From Fluviicola sp. (GTDB lineage Bacteria; Bacteroidota; Bacteroidia; Flavobacteriales_D; Crocinitomicaceae), in assembly GCF_039596395.1 (NCBI RefSeq), contig NZ_JBCNJT010000001.1:372001-436000 (forward strand): a stretch of DNA of 64,000 bases, read 5' to 3'. Below, piece after piece: positions 35,656 through 44,488 of this stretch. Position numbers and translations under genes: made by a program. The notes beneath the pieces are model-generated. The model was not told where the DNA came from. It saw only the letters and a list, made by a program, of their open reading frames with translations, and made no database searches. Every line of letters begins with the position of its first letter. The first letter of the stretch is position 1.

Positions 35656-35886
35656 GGAAGAAAACAAAGGGAATCCAAACTGCTAAAAACTACTACGAAA
35701 AAGACAGCTGGACTCCCTGATTGGTTTGAATGCCTCTTAATAGGGCAAGGTTCAATAATGCTAATGTAAGTAAATCAGTCTTTTAAAACAAAATTTAAAT
35801 TCCAAAAATTCTGTTAAAAATGAAAAAAATCACAAATCCATTTTTTGTAGTTCAATTGGGGTTAAATTTGTTCCAAAAAATAGAAA
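35545..35886. other. Intergenic region menD-terC
   Basis: No convincing gene. It contains the TTCAAA/TTTGAA array (to 35655), then 200 bases of A/T-rich sequence with no strong structure, and the terC -7 element TAAATTTG at 35863-35870. Confidence 0.6.
35863..35870 (+). promoter_or_regulatory. -7 element TAAATTTG of terC
   Basis: Exact TAnnTTTG match 16 bases before the GTG start. No clear -33 TTG at the usual distance. Confidence 0.5.
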
Positions 35887-36639
35887 GTGGATTTTCATAT
35901 ATTGACTACCGGCATCGGAATTTTTTACCTCGTTGTATTAACCCTGTTAGAGATTGTTCTGGGGATTGATAACATTATTTTTATCTCCATCATTACCGAT
36001 TCTCTGGTAAAACAGGATCAGCGTAAAGCACGGCTGTTAGGTTTGAGCCTTGCATTGATCATTCGATTGTTGATGCTGAGTATTGTTTCGTACATCATGA
36101 CACTGGATAAAACGCCTTTGTTTACGGTTTTCGATATCAAGTTCACAGCCCATTCACTGGTGTTATTGATCGGGGGATTGTTCCTGATCTATAAATCAGT
36201 CGGGGAAATGCACTCCAGTGTGAAAGGAACACACGATGAAATCAAGAAAAAGAAGAAAGTGCGTTTAGGCGCTGTGGTTTTGCAAATCGTTGCAATCGAC
36301 TTTATTTTCAGTTTCGACTCTGTGATCTCTGCGATTGGTATGACCAACGATATTCGCCATGAAACACACGGAAACCCGTTCATCATTATTGTTTTGGCCG
36401 TTATTATTTCGATGATCATCATGCTGATCTTCGCAAAACCGATTGCAGACTTTATCAATGCGCGACCAACGATCAAAATGATCGCGCTGGGCTTCCTGGT
36501 AACGATCGGAGTATTGTTGATTGCAGAATCATTCGGTCAGCACATCCCGAAAGGATACATTTATTTCGCGATGGTCTACGCCTTGCTGGTGGAGTTCCTC
36601 AACATCCGTATGCGCAGAAACAATAAGGAACAGGAATAG
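35887..36639 (+). CDS. TerC-family integral membrane protein
   Basis: A 250-residue polytopic membrane protein with about seven hydrophobic segments. The diagnostic acidic membrane motifs are ETVLGIDNIIF-like (LEIVLGIDNIIFISI, residues 21-35) and the later DFIFSFDSVISAIG. TerC proteins are linked to manganese or calcium export and to tellurite resistance. Start codon is GTG; a TTG five codons further on is possible. The next gene overlaps its stop codon by one base. Confidence 0.87.
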   Translation: MDFHILTTGIGIFYLVVLTLLEIVLGIDNIIFISIITDSLVKQDQRKARLLGLSLALIIRLLMLSIVSYIMTLDKTPLFTVFDIKFTAHSLVLLIGGLFLIYKSVGEMHSSVKGTHDEIKKKKKVRLGAVVLQIVAIDFIFSFDSVISAIGMTNDIRHETHGNPFIIIVLAVIISMIIMLIFAKPIADFINARPTIKMIALGFLVTIGVLLIAESFGQHIPKGYIYFAMVYALLVEFLNIRMRRNNKEQE

Positions 36640-37214
36640 TGACACCGGAAGAAATTTTGGCTGTTCTGCGTATTGAAAGCCCGGATGAGGTAGAAGATGC
36701 GCTGGAATCGGAGCTTTTTGAGATCCGGAAATCCATCCTGGCGAAACCCTTGTTGCGTTTGACGCTCAAGTCGAAGCTTACAAGATTGAACATCCTGGCG
36801 AAAATTGCAAAGAACGGGCACTTGCTTCCGGAACAACCGGTCATTCCGTTTCAGTACGAATTGGAACAGACTGACCGCGTTCTGGCTTTGTGGGAAAATT
36901 ACATGCAGGCAAAAAGCCGCTGGAAAATGATCTTTACCCAAACGCATACGCCGCTTGCAATGGCAGCAATTCTTGAAGAAGGACTACAGATGGAATTGGC
37001 GTTTTCAAAACAATTTCTCGACCGCGACTGGGCGGAGGAAGAACCGGTTTTCGGTACGGAACCCGATCCGATGCTGATCCAAAACGGGTTGAAACAAGCT
37101 GCCCAAAAAGGCTGGTTAACCTTCGCTGATTTGGAAAAGAATAAAAGTGAGTTGGAAAAAGACCTGCTACTTGCTTTAAAGCGCTTATCTTTGCTGCCGA
37201 AATATTTACACTGA
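36639..37214 (+). CDS. Protein of unknown function (191 residues)
   Basis: I do not recognise this protein. It is soluble, helical and rich in Leu, Glu and Lys, with no signal peptide. The N-terminus TPEEILAVLRIESPDEVEDAL looks like a small helical bundle and the end KNKSELEKDLLLALKRLS like a coiled coil. Its GTG start overlaps the terC stop codon by one base, so it is probably co-translated with terC. It may be a partner of TerC, by position only. Confidence 0.6.
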   Translation: MTPEEILAVLRIESPDEVEDALESELFEIRKSILAKPLLRLTLKSKLTRLNILAKIAKNGHLLPEQPVIPFQYELEQTDRVLALWENYMQAKSRWKMIFTQTHTPLAMAAILEEGLQMELAFSKQFLDRDWAEEEPVFGTEPDPMLIQNGLKQAAQKGWLTFADLEKNKSELEKDLLLALKRLSLLPKYLH

Positions 37215-37259
37215 GCGAAGCAGAAGTGCTTTGCTAAAAAGAATCAAAATAGATAAACA

Positions 37260-37529
37260 ATGAGCGAAGGAACTTTTGATAAGTTAAAAGAACAATTAAG
37301 CATGGAGGAATGGCCCAATGTCTATTTCTTTAAATTCATTGTACCGAATACTCCGCATTCTTTGGCTCAAACAACCGCTTTATTTGATGAAACGGCACAA
37401 ATCCAGTTCCACGAGTCAAGCAATGGCAAATTCGTCAGTGTAAGTGTGAAAGAAATGATGCTGGACGTGGATTCGATCATTGCGATTTATGAAAAAGCTC
37501 AGGTAATCCCGGGAATAATTTCCTTGTAA
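37260..37529 (+). CDS. DUF493 (YbeD-like) protein
   Basis: An 89-residue cytoplasmic protein. The segment WPNVYFFKFIVPNTPHSLAQ and the end KEMMLDVDSIIAIYEKA fit the DUF493 family, a small ferredoxin-like fold represented by E. coli YbeD. Members are near-universal but without a firm role. It stands 45 bases after the previous gene and 3 before the next, so it is likely co-transcribed with the anchored protein that follows. Confidence 0.75.
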   Translation: MSEGTFDKLKEQLSMEEWPNVYFFKFIVPNTPHSLAQTTALFDETAQIQFHESSNGKFVSVSVKEMMLDVDSIIAIYEKAQVIPGIISL

Positions 37530-37532
37530 ACG

Positions 37533-38018
37533 ATGAAGAAAAGAAGTGTATTGACCCTGGTGGGGCTGAGTCTGGCAATTACGTTATTGATCCTGTTCCG
37601 TGTGAATTTCGTGAAAGGAATCCGTTCCTGGGAAAGTAAAGTGCTTGGAACGCTGATTGCCCTGGCTGCGATTATGATGTTGTATGTTGCCTATAAATCG
37701 GTGATTAAGCGGTTCTCCAAAGGAACTTTGAAAAAAGAAGAATATGCCTTGCTTTTCGACCTGGAAAATAAATCCCAAAGCGGCGAAGTGGAATTCTATT
37801 TCACCATTGAGCAATCTAAAAAAGTTGTGTTTTCAATTTTGAATGAAAAAATGGAAGCAATCAAAGTCGTCCAGGACAAAGAATTTCCTTCCGGAGGCCA
37901 TATTGTCCGCTTTGATGTCAAGGAGTTGGCCAACGGGATCTACTTCTATTGCCTGGAGACAGATAATCAGAAAACCATGAAGAAAATGTTTGTTCAGCAT
38001 GACAATCTGACAGTGTAA
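37533..38018 (+). CDS. Membrane-anchored protein with a T9SS-CTD-like domain
   Basis: A 161-residue protein with two hydrophobic segments (about 8-23 and 37-55), then a soluble C-terminal beta domain (80-161). The domain has a VVFSILNEKMEAIKVVQDK strand pair, then GGHIVRFDVKELANGIYFYC and TMKKMFVQHD. This is the strand order and wording of T9SS type A sorting domains (ITNVxGxxV...xxIDLSxLxxGIYxL.. K.xxVxx). Here it is joined to membrane helices, not to a signal peptide, so it is not an ordinary secretion cargo. Function unknown. Confidence 0.6.
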   Translation: MKKRSVLTLVGLSLAITLLILFRVNFVKGIRSWESKVLGTLIALAAIMMLYVAYKSVIKRFSKGTLKKEEYALLFDLENKSQSGEVEFYFTIEQSKKVVFSILNEKMEAIKVVQDKEFPSGGHIVRFDVKELANGIYFYCLETDNQKTMKKMFVQHDNLTV

Positions 38019-38036
38019 ATTGTCCTGGCAAAGCTT

Positions 38037-38065
38037 TTGACAAACAAAAACAAATAGTAACTTTA
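38037..38065 (+). promoter_or_regulatory. Promoter TTG-N18-TAACTTTA of trxA
   Basis: TTG at 38037-38039 and TAACTTTA at 38058-38065, one mismatch from TAnnTTTG. The thioredoxin ATG follows at 38102. Confidence 0.55.
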
Positions 38066-38101
38066 GACCGACGAAAGAAGTCACACAAAATTGAAACAAT
38101 T

Positions 38102-38419
38102 ATGGCATTAGAAATCACAGATGCAAACTTTGAAGAGCTTGTATTGAAATCAGACAAACCGGTTATGGTAGACTTTTGGGCAGAATGGTGTGGTCCATGT
38201 AGACTAATAGGTCCAATCGTTGAAGAAATGGCAAACGAATACGACGGTAAAGCAGTTATCGGTAAGGTAAATGTTGACTTGAATCCGGGAGTTTCTGCTC
38301 AGTTTGGAATTCGTAACATCCCTACGATCATTTTCGTAAAAGGTGGTGAAATTGCTGACAAATCAGTTGGTGCTGTTCCGAAAGGACAGTTGACTGCTAA
38401 GTTAGATGCATTGATTTAA
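38102..38419 (+). CDS. trxA: Thioredoxin
   Basis: A 105-residue cytoplasmic disulfide reductase. The redox motif WCGPC is at residues 29-33 (Cys30 and Cys33), with the buried Asp in VDFWAEW and the cis-Pro at 74 in NIPT. It reduces protein disulfides and is itself recycled by thioredoxin reductase, encoded elsewhere. It has its own promoter and terminator, so it is a single-gene unit. Confidence 0.95.
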   Translation: MALEITDANFEELVLKSDKPVMVDFWAEWCGPCRLIGPIVEEMANEYDGKAVIGKVNVDLNPGVSAQFGIRNIPTIIFVKGGEIADKSVGAVPKGQLTAKLDALI

Positions 38420-38434
38420 TTTAGAATTCAATCA

Positions 38435-38465
38435 TAAAAAGGTCCGCTTGTCGGACTTTTTTTTT
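38435..38465 (+). terminator. Terminator after trxA
   Basis: AAAGGTCCG pairs with CGGACTTT around CTTGT, followed by a run of T. Confidence 0.8.
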
Positions 38466-38485
38466 GAACCCTCACACGTATACAC

Positions 38486-39166
38486 ATGAAGAATTTTTGG
38501 AGACGCCTGCGATTGTATGGATTTGGCTTTGGTGTCGGGCTGATAATGGTTTTTTTCTTTTTCAGGAACCGCGGTTGTACCTGGCTGCCCGAAAACCGGG
38601 TAAAGAATACCTTCCTGGGGAAAGTACTCGTCATTTCGGACGCAAACCAGCGGATTTTTGACAAGCAAGGCCTGAGCGATTCCCTGATCGTTTCTTTTCT
38701 GAACGACGGCGCAATTGCTTTCGGATCGAGCAAGAAACAGGGAAACCTGAAGGTTTACGAGATCGAAAAAGAGATCAACGGAAAGAACGTCGAATTGTGG
38801 TTTTCCATGCCTGAAGATGCATATGTTGCCGAAGCTGTCTGGCCGAAAGGATCCATCCAGAAATTCAAAAGTACCACCGAAGGAATGGGGCGGATGATCC
38901 ATTTTCCGAACGTGAAAAGCTTTGTTTACCTGAAGGAAAACGATGAGTTGAAAAAACAAATGGCCGAATTCGGGATCAAGGACGAAGAACAGCTTCAGTT
39001 CCTGTTGATGAAAAACGGATTGATCGATTTTTCAAAGTCGCAATTGAATGCTGAACCGGTGCCGGAACAAATGGTGGTTATTCCGCGAAAAAACGGGGAT
39101 ACACTGACCTCCAGAACGACGTGGTTCAAGGATCATATCGAGTTTTACGAATTCGGTCGCAACTAG
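38486..39166 (+). CDS. Inner-membrane-anchored protein of unknown function
   Basis: A 226-residue protein with a basic N-terminus (MKNFWRRLRLYG) and one membrane helix (about 11-26), then a soluble domain. I do not recognise a named family; the Trp- and Pro-rich stretch CTWLPENRVKNTF after the helix and the repeated-looking central beta region are consistent with a Bacteroidota-specific family. It lies between thioredoxin and the lipid A operon, with no evident shared regulation. A periplasmic or cytoplasmic orientation cannot be settled; the positive-inside rule favours the C-terminus outside. Confidence 0.6.
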   Translation: MKNFWRRLRLYGFGFGVGLIMVFFFFRNRGCTWLPENRVKNTFLGKVLVISDANQRIFDKQGLSDSLIVSFLNDGAIAFGSSKKQGNLKVYEIEKEINGKNVELWFSMPEDAYVAEAVWPKGSIQKFKSTTEGMGRMIHFPNVKSFVYLKENDELKKQMAEFGIKDEEQLQFLLMKNGLIDFSKSQLNAEPVPEQMVVIPRKNGDTLTSRTTWFKDHIEFYEFGRN

Positions 39167-39244
39167 CTTCGGATTCAAGTCATTTCAACACAATGACATG
39201 TTAATAAATATGGGTTAACACATACGTAACCTAAAGGTTTTTAC

Positions 39245-39252
39245 TAATTTTG
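39245..39252 (+). promoter_or_regulatory. -7 element TAATTTTG abutting lpxD start
   Basis: Exact TAnnTTTG match that ends four bases before the lpxD ATG, so the lipid A operon message may be leaderless. No TTG box at the standard distance. Confidence 0.5.
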
Positions 39253-39256
39253 TCGA

Positions 39257-40303
39257 ATGGAATTTTCAGCGCTGCAAATAGCTACTATACTGAACGGTGA
39301 AGTCGTTGGCAACTCGGATGTTACAGTTGCTGGCCTGGCTAAAATTGAAGAGGGACAGAAAGGCACACTTTCATTCCTTTCGAATCCGAAGTATGAAGAA
39401 TATATTTATACAACGCAATCAAGTATTTGCATTGTCAATAAAACATTTACACCTTCCAAACCGCTTCCGGAAACATTGACGCTGGTAAAAGTAGACGATG
39501 CTTATGCGTGCTTTGCCAAGTTGCTGGAAGTTTACAACCAAATGCGCCAGAAACAGCCGAAGATCGAAACTCCTTCTTTTATTTCTGAAACCGCTAAAGT
39601 CGGGGAAGGCTTATACCTGGGAGCATTTGCCTACATCGGTGAAAATGCCGTGATCGGGAACAATGTGAAAATTTATCCGCAGGCATACATCGGAGACGGA
39701 GTAGTCATCGGAGACGATTGTACAATCCACGCCGGAGTGAAGATTTACGCCGATACGAAAATCGGGAACCGTTGTGTATTGCACGCCGGTGTTGTGATCG
39801 GTAGTGACGGTTTTGGTTTTGCACCGGACGAAAAAGGCGTATTCTCCAAAGTTCCCCAAATCGGGAATGTGATTTTGGAAGACGACGTGGAAATCGGTTC
39901 CAATGCAACAATCGACTGTGCAACGATGGGATCAACCGTTATCCGTCAGGGAGTAAAAATCGACAATTTGGTTCATTTGGCGCACAACGTAGAGGTTGGA
40001 CATCATTCGGCAATTGCGGCTCAGGCAGGTGTTGCCGGTTCGGCAAAAATCGGGAAGCACGTCATGATCGGCGGACAAGCCGGTATCAGCGGGCATTTGC
40101 ATGTAGCCGACGGGACAAAAATCGTAGCACAATCCGGAATTCCGAATACCATCAAAAAAGCGGAAGTATTGATGGGATCACCGGCCATTCCTATGGATGA
40201 TTACAAGAAATCATTCGTCGGATTCAGAAGACTTCCGATCATTATCAAAAAACTATCTGAACTAGAAGATAAAATTAAAACACTTTCAAAATCTGCAGAA
40301 TAA
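39257..40303 (+). CDS. lpxD: UDP-3-O-acylglucosamine N-acyltransferase
   Basis: A 348-residue cytoplasmic enzyme for the third step of lipid A synthesis: it adds the N-linked 3-hydroxyacyl chain. The N-terminal uridine-binding domain (1-100) is followed by many hexapeptide repeats ([22 protein letters not shown]) and the catalytic His in [13 protein letters not shown] (about 239-250). It starts a three-gene lipid A operon, two bases before lpxC. The product is the substrate of LpxH, which is encoded elsewhere. Confidence 0.95.
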   Translation: MEFSALQIATILNGEVVGNSDVTVAGLAKIEEGQKGTLSFLSNPKYEEYIYTTQSSICIVNKTFTPSKPLPETLTLVKVDDAYACFAKLLEVYNQMRQKQPKIETPSFISETAKVGEGLYLGAFAYIGENAVIGNNVKIYPQAYIGDGVVIGDDCTIHAGVKIYADTKIGNRCVLHAGVVIGSDGFGFAPDEKGVFSKVPQIGNVILEDDVEIGSNATIDCATMGSTVIRQGVKIDNLVHLAHNVEVGHHSAIAAQAGVAGSAKIGKHVMIGGQAGISGHLHVADGTKIVAQSGIPNTIKKAEVLMGSPAIPMDDYKKSFVGFRRLPIIIKKLSELEDKIKTLSKSAE

Positions 40304-40304
40304 T

Positions 40305-41711
40305 ATGTCGGAAAAACAGTTTACCCTTAAAGAAAAAATCACATTCAATGGTGTTGGTTTACATACCGGAGAAGCAGTAGTTATGGAAATTCATCCGGCT
40401 GCTGAAAACCACGGATACAAATTCCAGCGATTAGACGTAGACGGTCAACCGATCATTAAAGCAGACGCAGATTTAGTAGTTTCTACGGATCGCGGTACTA
40501 CATTGGAGGCAAACGGAGCAAAAGTGTATACCACCGAGCACGTATTGGCGGCATTGTACGGAATGGAAGTTGACAACGCGCTGATTACACTGACAGGGCC
40601 GGAGATTCCGATTATGGACGGATCTTCTTTGCCGTTTGTAAAAGAAATCCAGCGAGTTGGAAGAGAAGAGCAAAATGCAGAACGCCTGTATTTCGAATTG
40701 ACTGAAAACATCAAGTGGGAAGACGCCGAAAAAGGAATCGAGTTTTTGGTTGTTCCCGATAAAAATTACCGCGTTACGGTAATGGTGGATTACAATTCAC
40801 CGGCTTTGGGCACGCAGCATGCTCACATGTATCATTTGGGTGAATTCGAGAAGGACATCGCGGCGTGCAGAACATTCTGTTTCTTGGGAGAATTGGAGTT
40901 CCTGGCTAAAAACAACCTGATCAAAGGAGGAAGTTTGGACAATGCCATCGTTTTGGTTGAAAGAAACGACGTGACGGAAGAAGAACTGGACCGTTTGGCG
41001 AAATTGCTCGGAAAAGATAAATTGAAAGTGAATTACGAAGGGATCGGGGTCCTGAACAGCCTGAAATTGCAGTTCGAGAACGAACCGGCTCGTCATAAAT
41101 TATTGGATATCGTAGGTGACTTGGCTTTGGTAGGCCGTTTCATCAAAGGACATATTTTGGCAGCCCGTCCGGGACATTCCGGGAATACACGCTTTGCCAA
41201 AGTGTTGAAAGAAGAAATTAAAAAACAAGAAAAAGGGCCGCGTTCATTTGATCTGGAGCGCGAACCGCTTTACAATATCAACGATATCGAGCGCATGCTT
41301 CCTCACCGTTACCCGTTCTTACTGGTTGATAAGGTGATGGAGATCACAGAGGACAAAATCGTGGGTGTGAAGAACGTAACGATGAACGAACCGATGTTCC
41401 AGGGACATTTCCCGGGCAACCCGGTTTTTCCGGGAGTTCTTCAAATTGAAGCAACAGCGCAGTGCGGAGGAATTTTCGCTTTGAGTAAAGTAGAAGATCC
41501 GCATTTGTACTCCACGTATTTCATGAAAATTGATAACGTGAAGTTCAAGCAAAAAGTTATTCCGGGAGATACATTGGTATTCGAATTAACATTAATTTCA
41601 CCTATCAGACGTGGGTTGGTACACATGCAGGGAAATGCATATGTAAACGGAAAACACGTCATGGAAGCAGAAATGCTTGCACAAGTCATTAAAGATAAAG
41701 TAGAAGCATGA
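40305..41711 (+). CDS. lpxC/fabZ: Bifunctional LpxC-FabZ fusion
   Basis: A 468-residue fused enzyme. Residues 1-305 are the zinc-dependent deacetylase LpxC, with the zinc ligands in TTEHVLAALYG (His near 81) and the HKLLDIVGDLAL segment, and the catalytic His in ARPGHSGN. Residues 325-468 are FabZ, a 3-hydroxyacyl-ACP dehydratase with IERMLPHRYPFLLVD and the active-site helix GHFPGNPVFPGVLQIEATAQ. Fusion is typical of Bacteroidota. LpxC commits UDP-acyl-GlcNAc to lipid A while FabZ serves fatty acid synthesis, so both use hydroxyacyl-ACP pools. Its stop overlaps the lpxA start by four bases. Confidence 0.95.
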   Translation: MSEKQFTLKEKITFNGVGLHTGEAVVMEIHPAAENHGYKFQRLDVDGQPIIKADADLVVSTDRGTTLEANGAKVYTTEHVLAALYGMEVDNALITLTGPEIPIMDGSSLPFVKEIQRVGREEQNAERLYFELTENIKWEDAEKGIEFLVVPDKNYRVTVMVDYNSPALGTQHAHMYHLGEFEKDIAACRTFCFLGELEFLAKNNLIKGGSLDNAIVLVERNDVTEEELDRLAKLLGKDKLKVNYEGIGVLNSLKLQFENEPARHKLLDIVGDLALVGRFIKGHILAARPGHSGNTRFAKVLKEEIKKQEKGPRSFDLEREPLYNINDIERMLPHRYPFLLVDKVMEITEDKIVGVKNVTMNEPMFQGHFPGNPVFPGVLQIEATAQCGGIFALSKVEDPHLYSTYFMKIDNVKFKQKVIPGDTLVFELTLISPIRRGLVHMQGNAYVNGKHVMEAEMLAQVIKDKVEA

Positions 41712-42484
41712 TAAGTCCGTTAGCACAGGTTTCTCCGAGCGCGAAATTAGGAGAAGGGGTAGTTGTAGAAGCATTCAGTACAATTTACGATGATGTTGTC
41801 ATCGGAGCAGGAACGAAAATCCATCCGAATGTAACCATTTATCCGGGTGCCAGAATCGGTGAAAATTGTGAGATTTATCCGGGTGCGGTGATTGCCGTAA
41901 TTCCCCAGGATTTGAAATTTGACGGCGAATACACCACCGTGGAGATCGGTGACAGAACCGTGATTCGTGAGTGTGTAACCATTCACCGCGGAACGAAAGA
42001 TATGTGGAAAACTACTGTAGGAAACGACTGTTTGCTGATGACTTACGTACACGTTGCCCACGACTGCCAGATCGGGAATAATGTGATTATGGCAAGTTAT
42101 TCCGGTTTGTCCGGACACTGTGTAGTGGGAGATTATGCGATCCTGGAAGGACGTTGCGGATCCCAGCAGTTCATTCATGTCGGAGCGCATTCCTTTATTG
42201 CGGGCGGATCATTGATCCGTAAAAATGTTCCTCCTTACGTGAAATGTGCGCGTGAACCGCTTACTTATGCCGGTATTAACTCTGTGGGATTGAGAAGACG
42301 CGGATATACGGATGAGCAGGTTCGTGAGATCGAAGATATTTACAGAATCATTTTCGTTCAGAACAGCCACGTAACGAAATCATTGGATATCGTGAAAGAA
42401 ACTATTCCGGATTCACCGATCAGAAGAGAAATTCTTTCCTTTATCGAAGCTTCCGATAAAGGAGTAATTAAAGGATTGATATAA
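41708..42484 (+). CDS. lpxA: UDP-N-acetylglucosamine acyltransferase
   Basis: A 258-residue enzyme for the first step of lipid A synthesis. A left-handed beta-helix of hexapeptide repeats occupies residues 1-190 (KLGEGVVVEAFSTIYDDVVIG), with the catalytic His in MTYVHVAHDCQIGNN (about 120). The helical C-terminal part ends near 258. The start codon overlaps the lpxC-fabZ stop codon in ATGA, a sign of translational coupling. The gene ends 68 bases before an Rrf2-type regulator. Confidence 0.95.
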   Translation: MISPLAQVSPSAKLGEGVVVEAFSTIYDDVVIGAGTKIHPNVTIYPGARIGENCEIYPGAVIAVIPQDLKFDGEYTTVEIGDRTVIRECVTIHRGTKDMWKTTVGNDCLLMTYVHVAHDCQIGNNVIMASYSGLSGHCVVGDYAILEGRCGSQQFIHVGAHSFIAGGSLIRKNVPPYVKCAREPLTYAGINSVGLRRRGYTDEQVREIEDIYRIIFVQNSHVTKSLDIVKETIPDSPIRREILSFIEASDKGVIKGLI

Positions 42485-42552
42485 CAACCTTTACAACGGT
42501 ATTTGCTCTTTTTTCGAAATTAATTGTAAATTAGATCAACTGACTTATTTCA

Positions 42553-42972
42553 ATGTTATCAAAGAAAACAAAATATGCTTTACATGCTTTGACCTACTTG
42601 GCAAAGAAGGAAGCTAATGAACCAACTTTGATCCTTGAAATAGCAGAGAACAGCCGTATTCCCCGGAAATTCCTGGAATCCATTCTTCTGGACCTGAAAA
42701 AACAGGGAATCCTGAATTCCAAAATGGGGAAGGGCGGAGGTTATTTCCTGCGGCAAACACCGGCACAGATCCAGATATCCACAATTATCCGGCTTTTCAA
42801 CGGGCCGATTGCGCTGCTTCCGTGCGTGAGTTTGAATTATTATCAACGCTGCGATGAATGTACGGATGAAAAGACCTGTGGTTTGAATAAAGTGTTTATC
42901 GACGTCCGGAATGAAACACTTCGCATTTTAGAAAACAAATCAATTCAGGATATTGTCAATCAGGAATTGTAA
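42553..42972 (+). CDS. Rrf2-family transcriptional regulator
   Basis: A 139-residue dimeric winged-helix regulator: MLSKKTKYALHALTYLAK then IAENSRIPRKFLESILLDLKKQG, the standard Rrf2 recognition helix. The effector part has four cysteines in a C-x8-C-x2-C-x5-C arrangement (PCVSLNYYQRCDEC and on), which could hold an Fe-S cluster or another metal. That pattern is not the IscR one. Target genes are unknown. It stands alone between the lipid A operon and the methyltransferase. Confidence 0.85.
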   Translation: MLSKKTKYALHALTYLAKKEANEPTLILEIAENSRIPRKFLESILLDLKKQGILNSKMGKGGGYFLRQTPAQIQISTIIRLFNGPIALLPCVSLNYYQRCDECTDEKTCGLNKVFIDVRNETLRILENKSIQDIVNQEL

Positions 42973-43013
42973 TAGCATACCATCCGGTTGCGGCCGGATA
43001 ACAAACAATCAAA

Positions 43014-44441
43014 GTGGTACATAGAAATCAGATTATTGAAGTTAAGATCGACGATTTTGCATTCGGCGGTCAGGGAATTTCACGCATGAAATCGGAAGAA
43101 GGGGATTTTATCCTGTTTGTGGAAAATACCTTCCCCGGACAATTTGTAAGAGCACGTGTTGACAAGAAGAGAAAACGCCATGCCGAGTGCAAATTGCTGG
43201 AAGTACTGGAGCGTTCTCTTTTGGAAAAAGCATTGCCTTTCCAGGAGATTTCAGGTGCTCCTTACCTGTTTGTACCGATTGAGGTGCAGCAGGAATACAA
43301 GAAAAAATCTACACTGGATGTGTACCGCAAGATCGGCCGCATTCCGGACCCGAACAGTTTGTTCGACACCTTTATTTCCTCTCCGGAAGCATTCTTTTAC
43401 CGCAATAAAATGGAATACAGTTTTTCCAGCATTGAACACGTGCCGGAAACAGGAGAAGAAATTGACGATGCTTTCGCTTTGGGTTTCAAACGAAGAGGAA
43501 CCTGGTGGAAAGTAGAGAACCTGAATAAACCCAGCGGATTATTCGATGAGCAATGGGAAACCATTCTTCCGGAATTCCGCGATCTGCTGAAATCATTCGG
43601 GCTCCCGGCCTGGCATCCGCCAAGAAAAGAAGGTTTTTTCCGTCACATCGTGGTGCGTAAGTCATTCGACCAGGACCAGTTGTTGCTGCACATCGTAACC
43701 AGTTCGGCAGGAATCAAAAAGTTCGACAAAGCACAGGTTGTTTCCTTTTTGAAAGAAAAGCTAGGGAATCGCCTTGCCGGAGTCTGGCATACCATCAATG
43801 ACAATGTTGCCGACCGTGCAAAAATTGAGAACGGGACCAGCGAACTGCTTTTCGGTGACTCGGTAGTTGTTGAAAAAATGCTGGGATTGTCTTTCGAGAT
43901 CAGCATGGAAAGTTTCTTCCAGACCAATCCGAAAAGTGCCGAGCGACTATATACCAAAGCAATCGATTATGTTTGCGACCACGCGAAAGACGGAGGTGTA
44001 ATCATGGATTTGTTTTGCGGAACAGGAACAATCGGACAGTTGGTGGCACAGCGCGTAAATGCCGGAGAGATTATCGGTGTAGACATCGTGGAGGAGGCCA
44101 TTGAAGACGCCAAACGAAACGCTAAGCGCAATAAGCTGGAGCATTTACATTTCTTTGCGGCAGACGTAGGAAAATTCCTGTCGCTGCACCCGGAATACCT
44201 GAACCGCATTGATACGATCGTATTGGATCCGCCGAGAGCAGGTATCGCCCCGAAAACCTTGCAGAAAGTGATGGCTTTGGGAGCTTCTCATTTGGTTTAT
44301 ATTTCCTGCAATCCTTCCACACAGGCACGGGATACGGAAACGCTGGAGCAAGGAGGCTATAAACTCACGAAATTGTCGTTGGTAGACCAGTTCCCGCATA
44401 CGAGCCACATTGAGGCTATTGCGGTTTATGAAAAGATATAA
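43014..44441 (+). CDS. RlmD-like 23S rRNA (uracil-5-)-methyltransferase lacking Fe-S cysteines
   Basis: A 475-residue SAM-dependent methyltransferase of the RlmD/TrmA family. The N-terminal TRAM domain begins IIEVKIDDFAFGGQGISRM. The SAM motifs are VIMDLFCGTGTIGQ and GVDIVEEAIEDAKR, the FFQTNPKSAERLY element precedes them, and the catalytic Cys lies in VYISCNPSTQARD. In E. coli RlmD an Fe-S cluster is bound by a CPHFGVCGGC-type motif; here the aligned stretch is PFQEISGAPYLFVPIEVQQ with no cysteines. Activity on 23S rRNA U1939 or U747-type sites is expected but the exact target cannot be told. Start is GTG. Confidence 0.87.
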   Translation: MVHRNQIIEVKIDDFAFGGQGISRMKSEEGDFILFVENTFPGQFVRARVDKKRKRHAECKLLEVLERSLLEKALPFQEISGAPYLFVPIEVQQEYKKKSTLDVYRKIGRIPDPNSLFDTFISSPEAFFYRNKMEYSFSSIEHVPETGEEIDDAFALGFKRRGTWWKVENLNKPSGLFDEQWETILPEFRDLLKSFGLPAWHPPRKEGFFRHIVVRKSFDQDQLLLHIVTSSAGIKKFDKAQVVSFLKEKLGNRLAGVWHTINDNVADRAKIENGTSELLFGDSVVVEKMLGLSFEISMESFFQTNPKSAERLYTKAIDYVCDHAKDGGVIMDLFCGTGTIGQLVAQRVNAGEIIGVDIVEEAIEDAKRNAKRNKLEHLHFFAADVGKFLSLHPEYLNRIDTIVLDPPRAGIAPKTLQKVMALGASHLVYISCNPSTQARDTETLEQGGYKLTKLSLVDQFPHTSHIEAIAVYEKI

Positions 44442-44446
44442 TAGCA

Positions 44447-44484
44447 TTCCCGTAGGTACGCGATTAATCGCATTCCTGCGGGAA
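44447..44484. repeat. Palindromic element with GCGATTAATCGC core (convergent genes)
   Basis: TTCCCGTAGGTACGCGATT faces AATCGCATTCCTGCGGGAA: the outer arms pair well and the three-base segments next to the core are mismatched. It lies in the gap between the convergent rlmD-like gene and the 5-alpha-reductase-like gene, a likely bidirectional terminator position. Confidence 0.7.
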
Positions 44485-44488
44485 AATA

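Noticed and set aside
41747-42190. 147-residue minus-strand frame across lpxA
   Set aside because: A shadow of the hexapeptide repeats of lpxA in another frame; no homology features.
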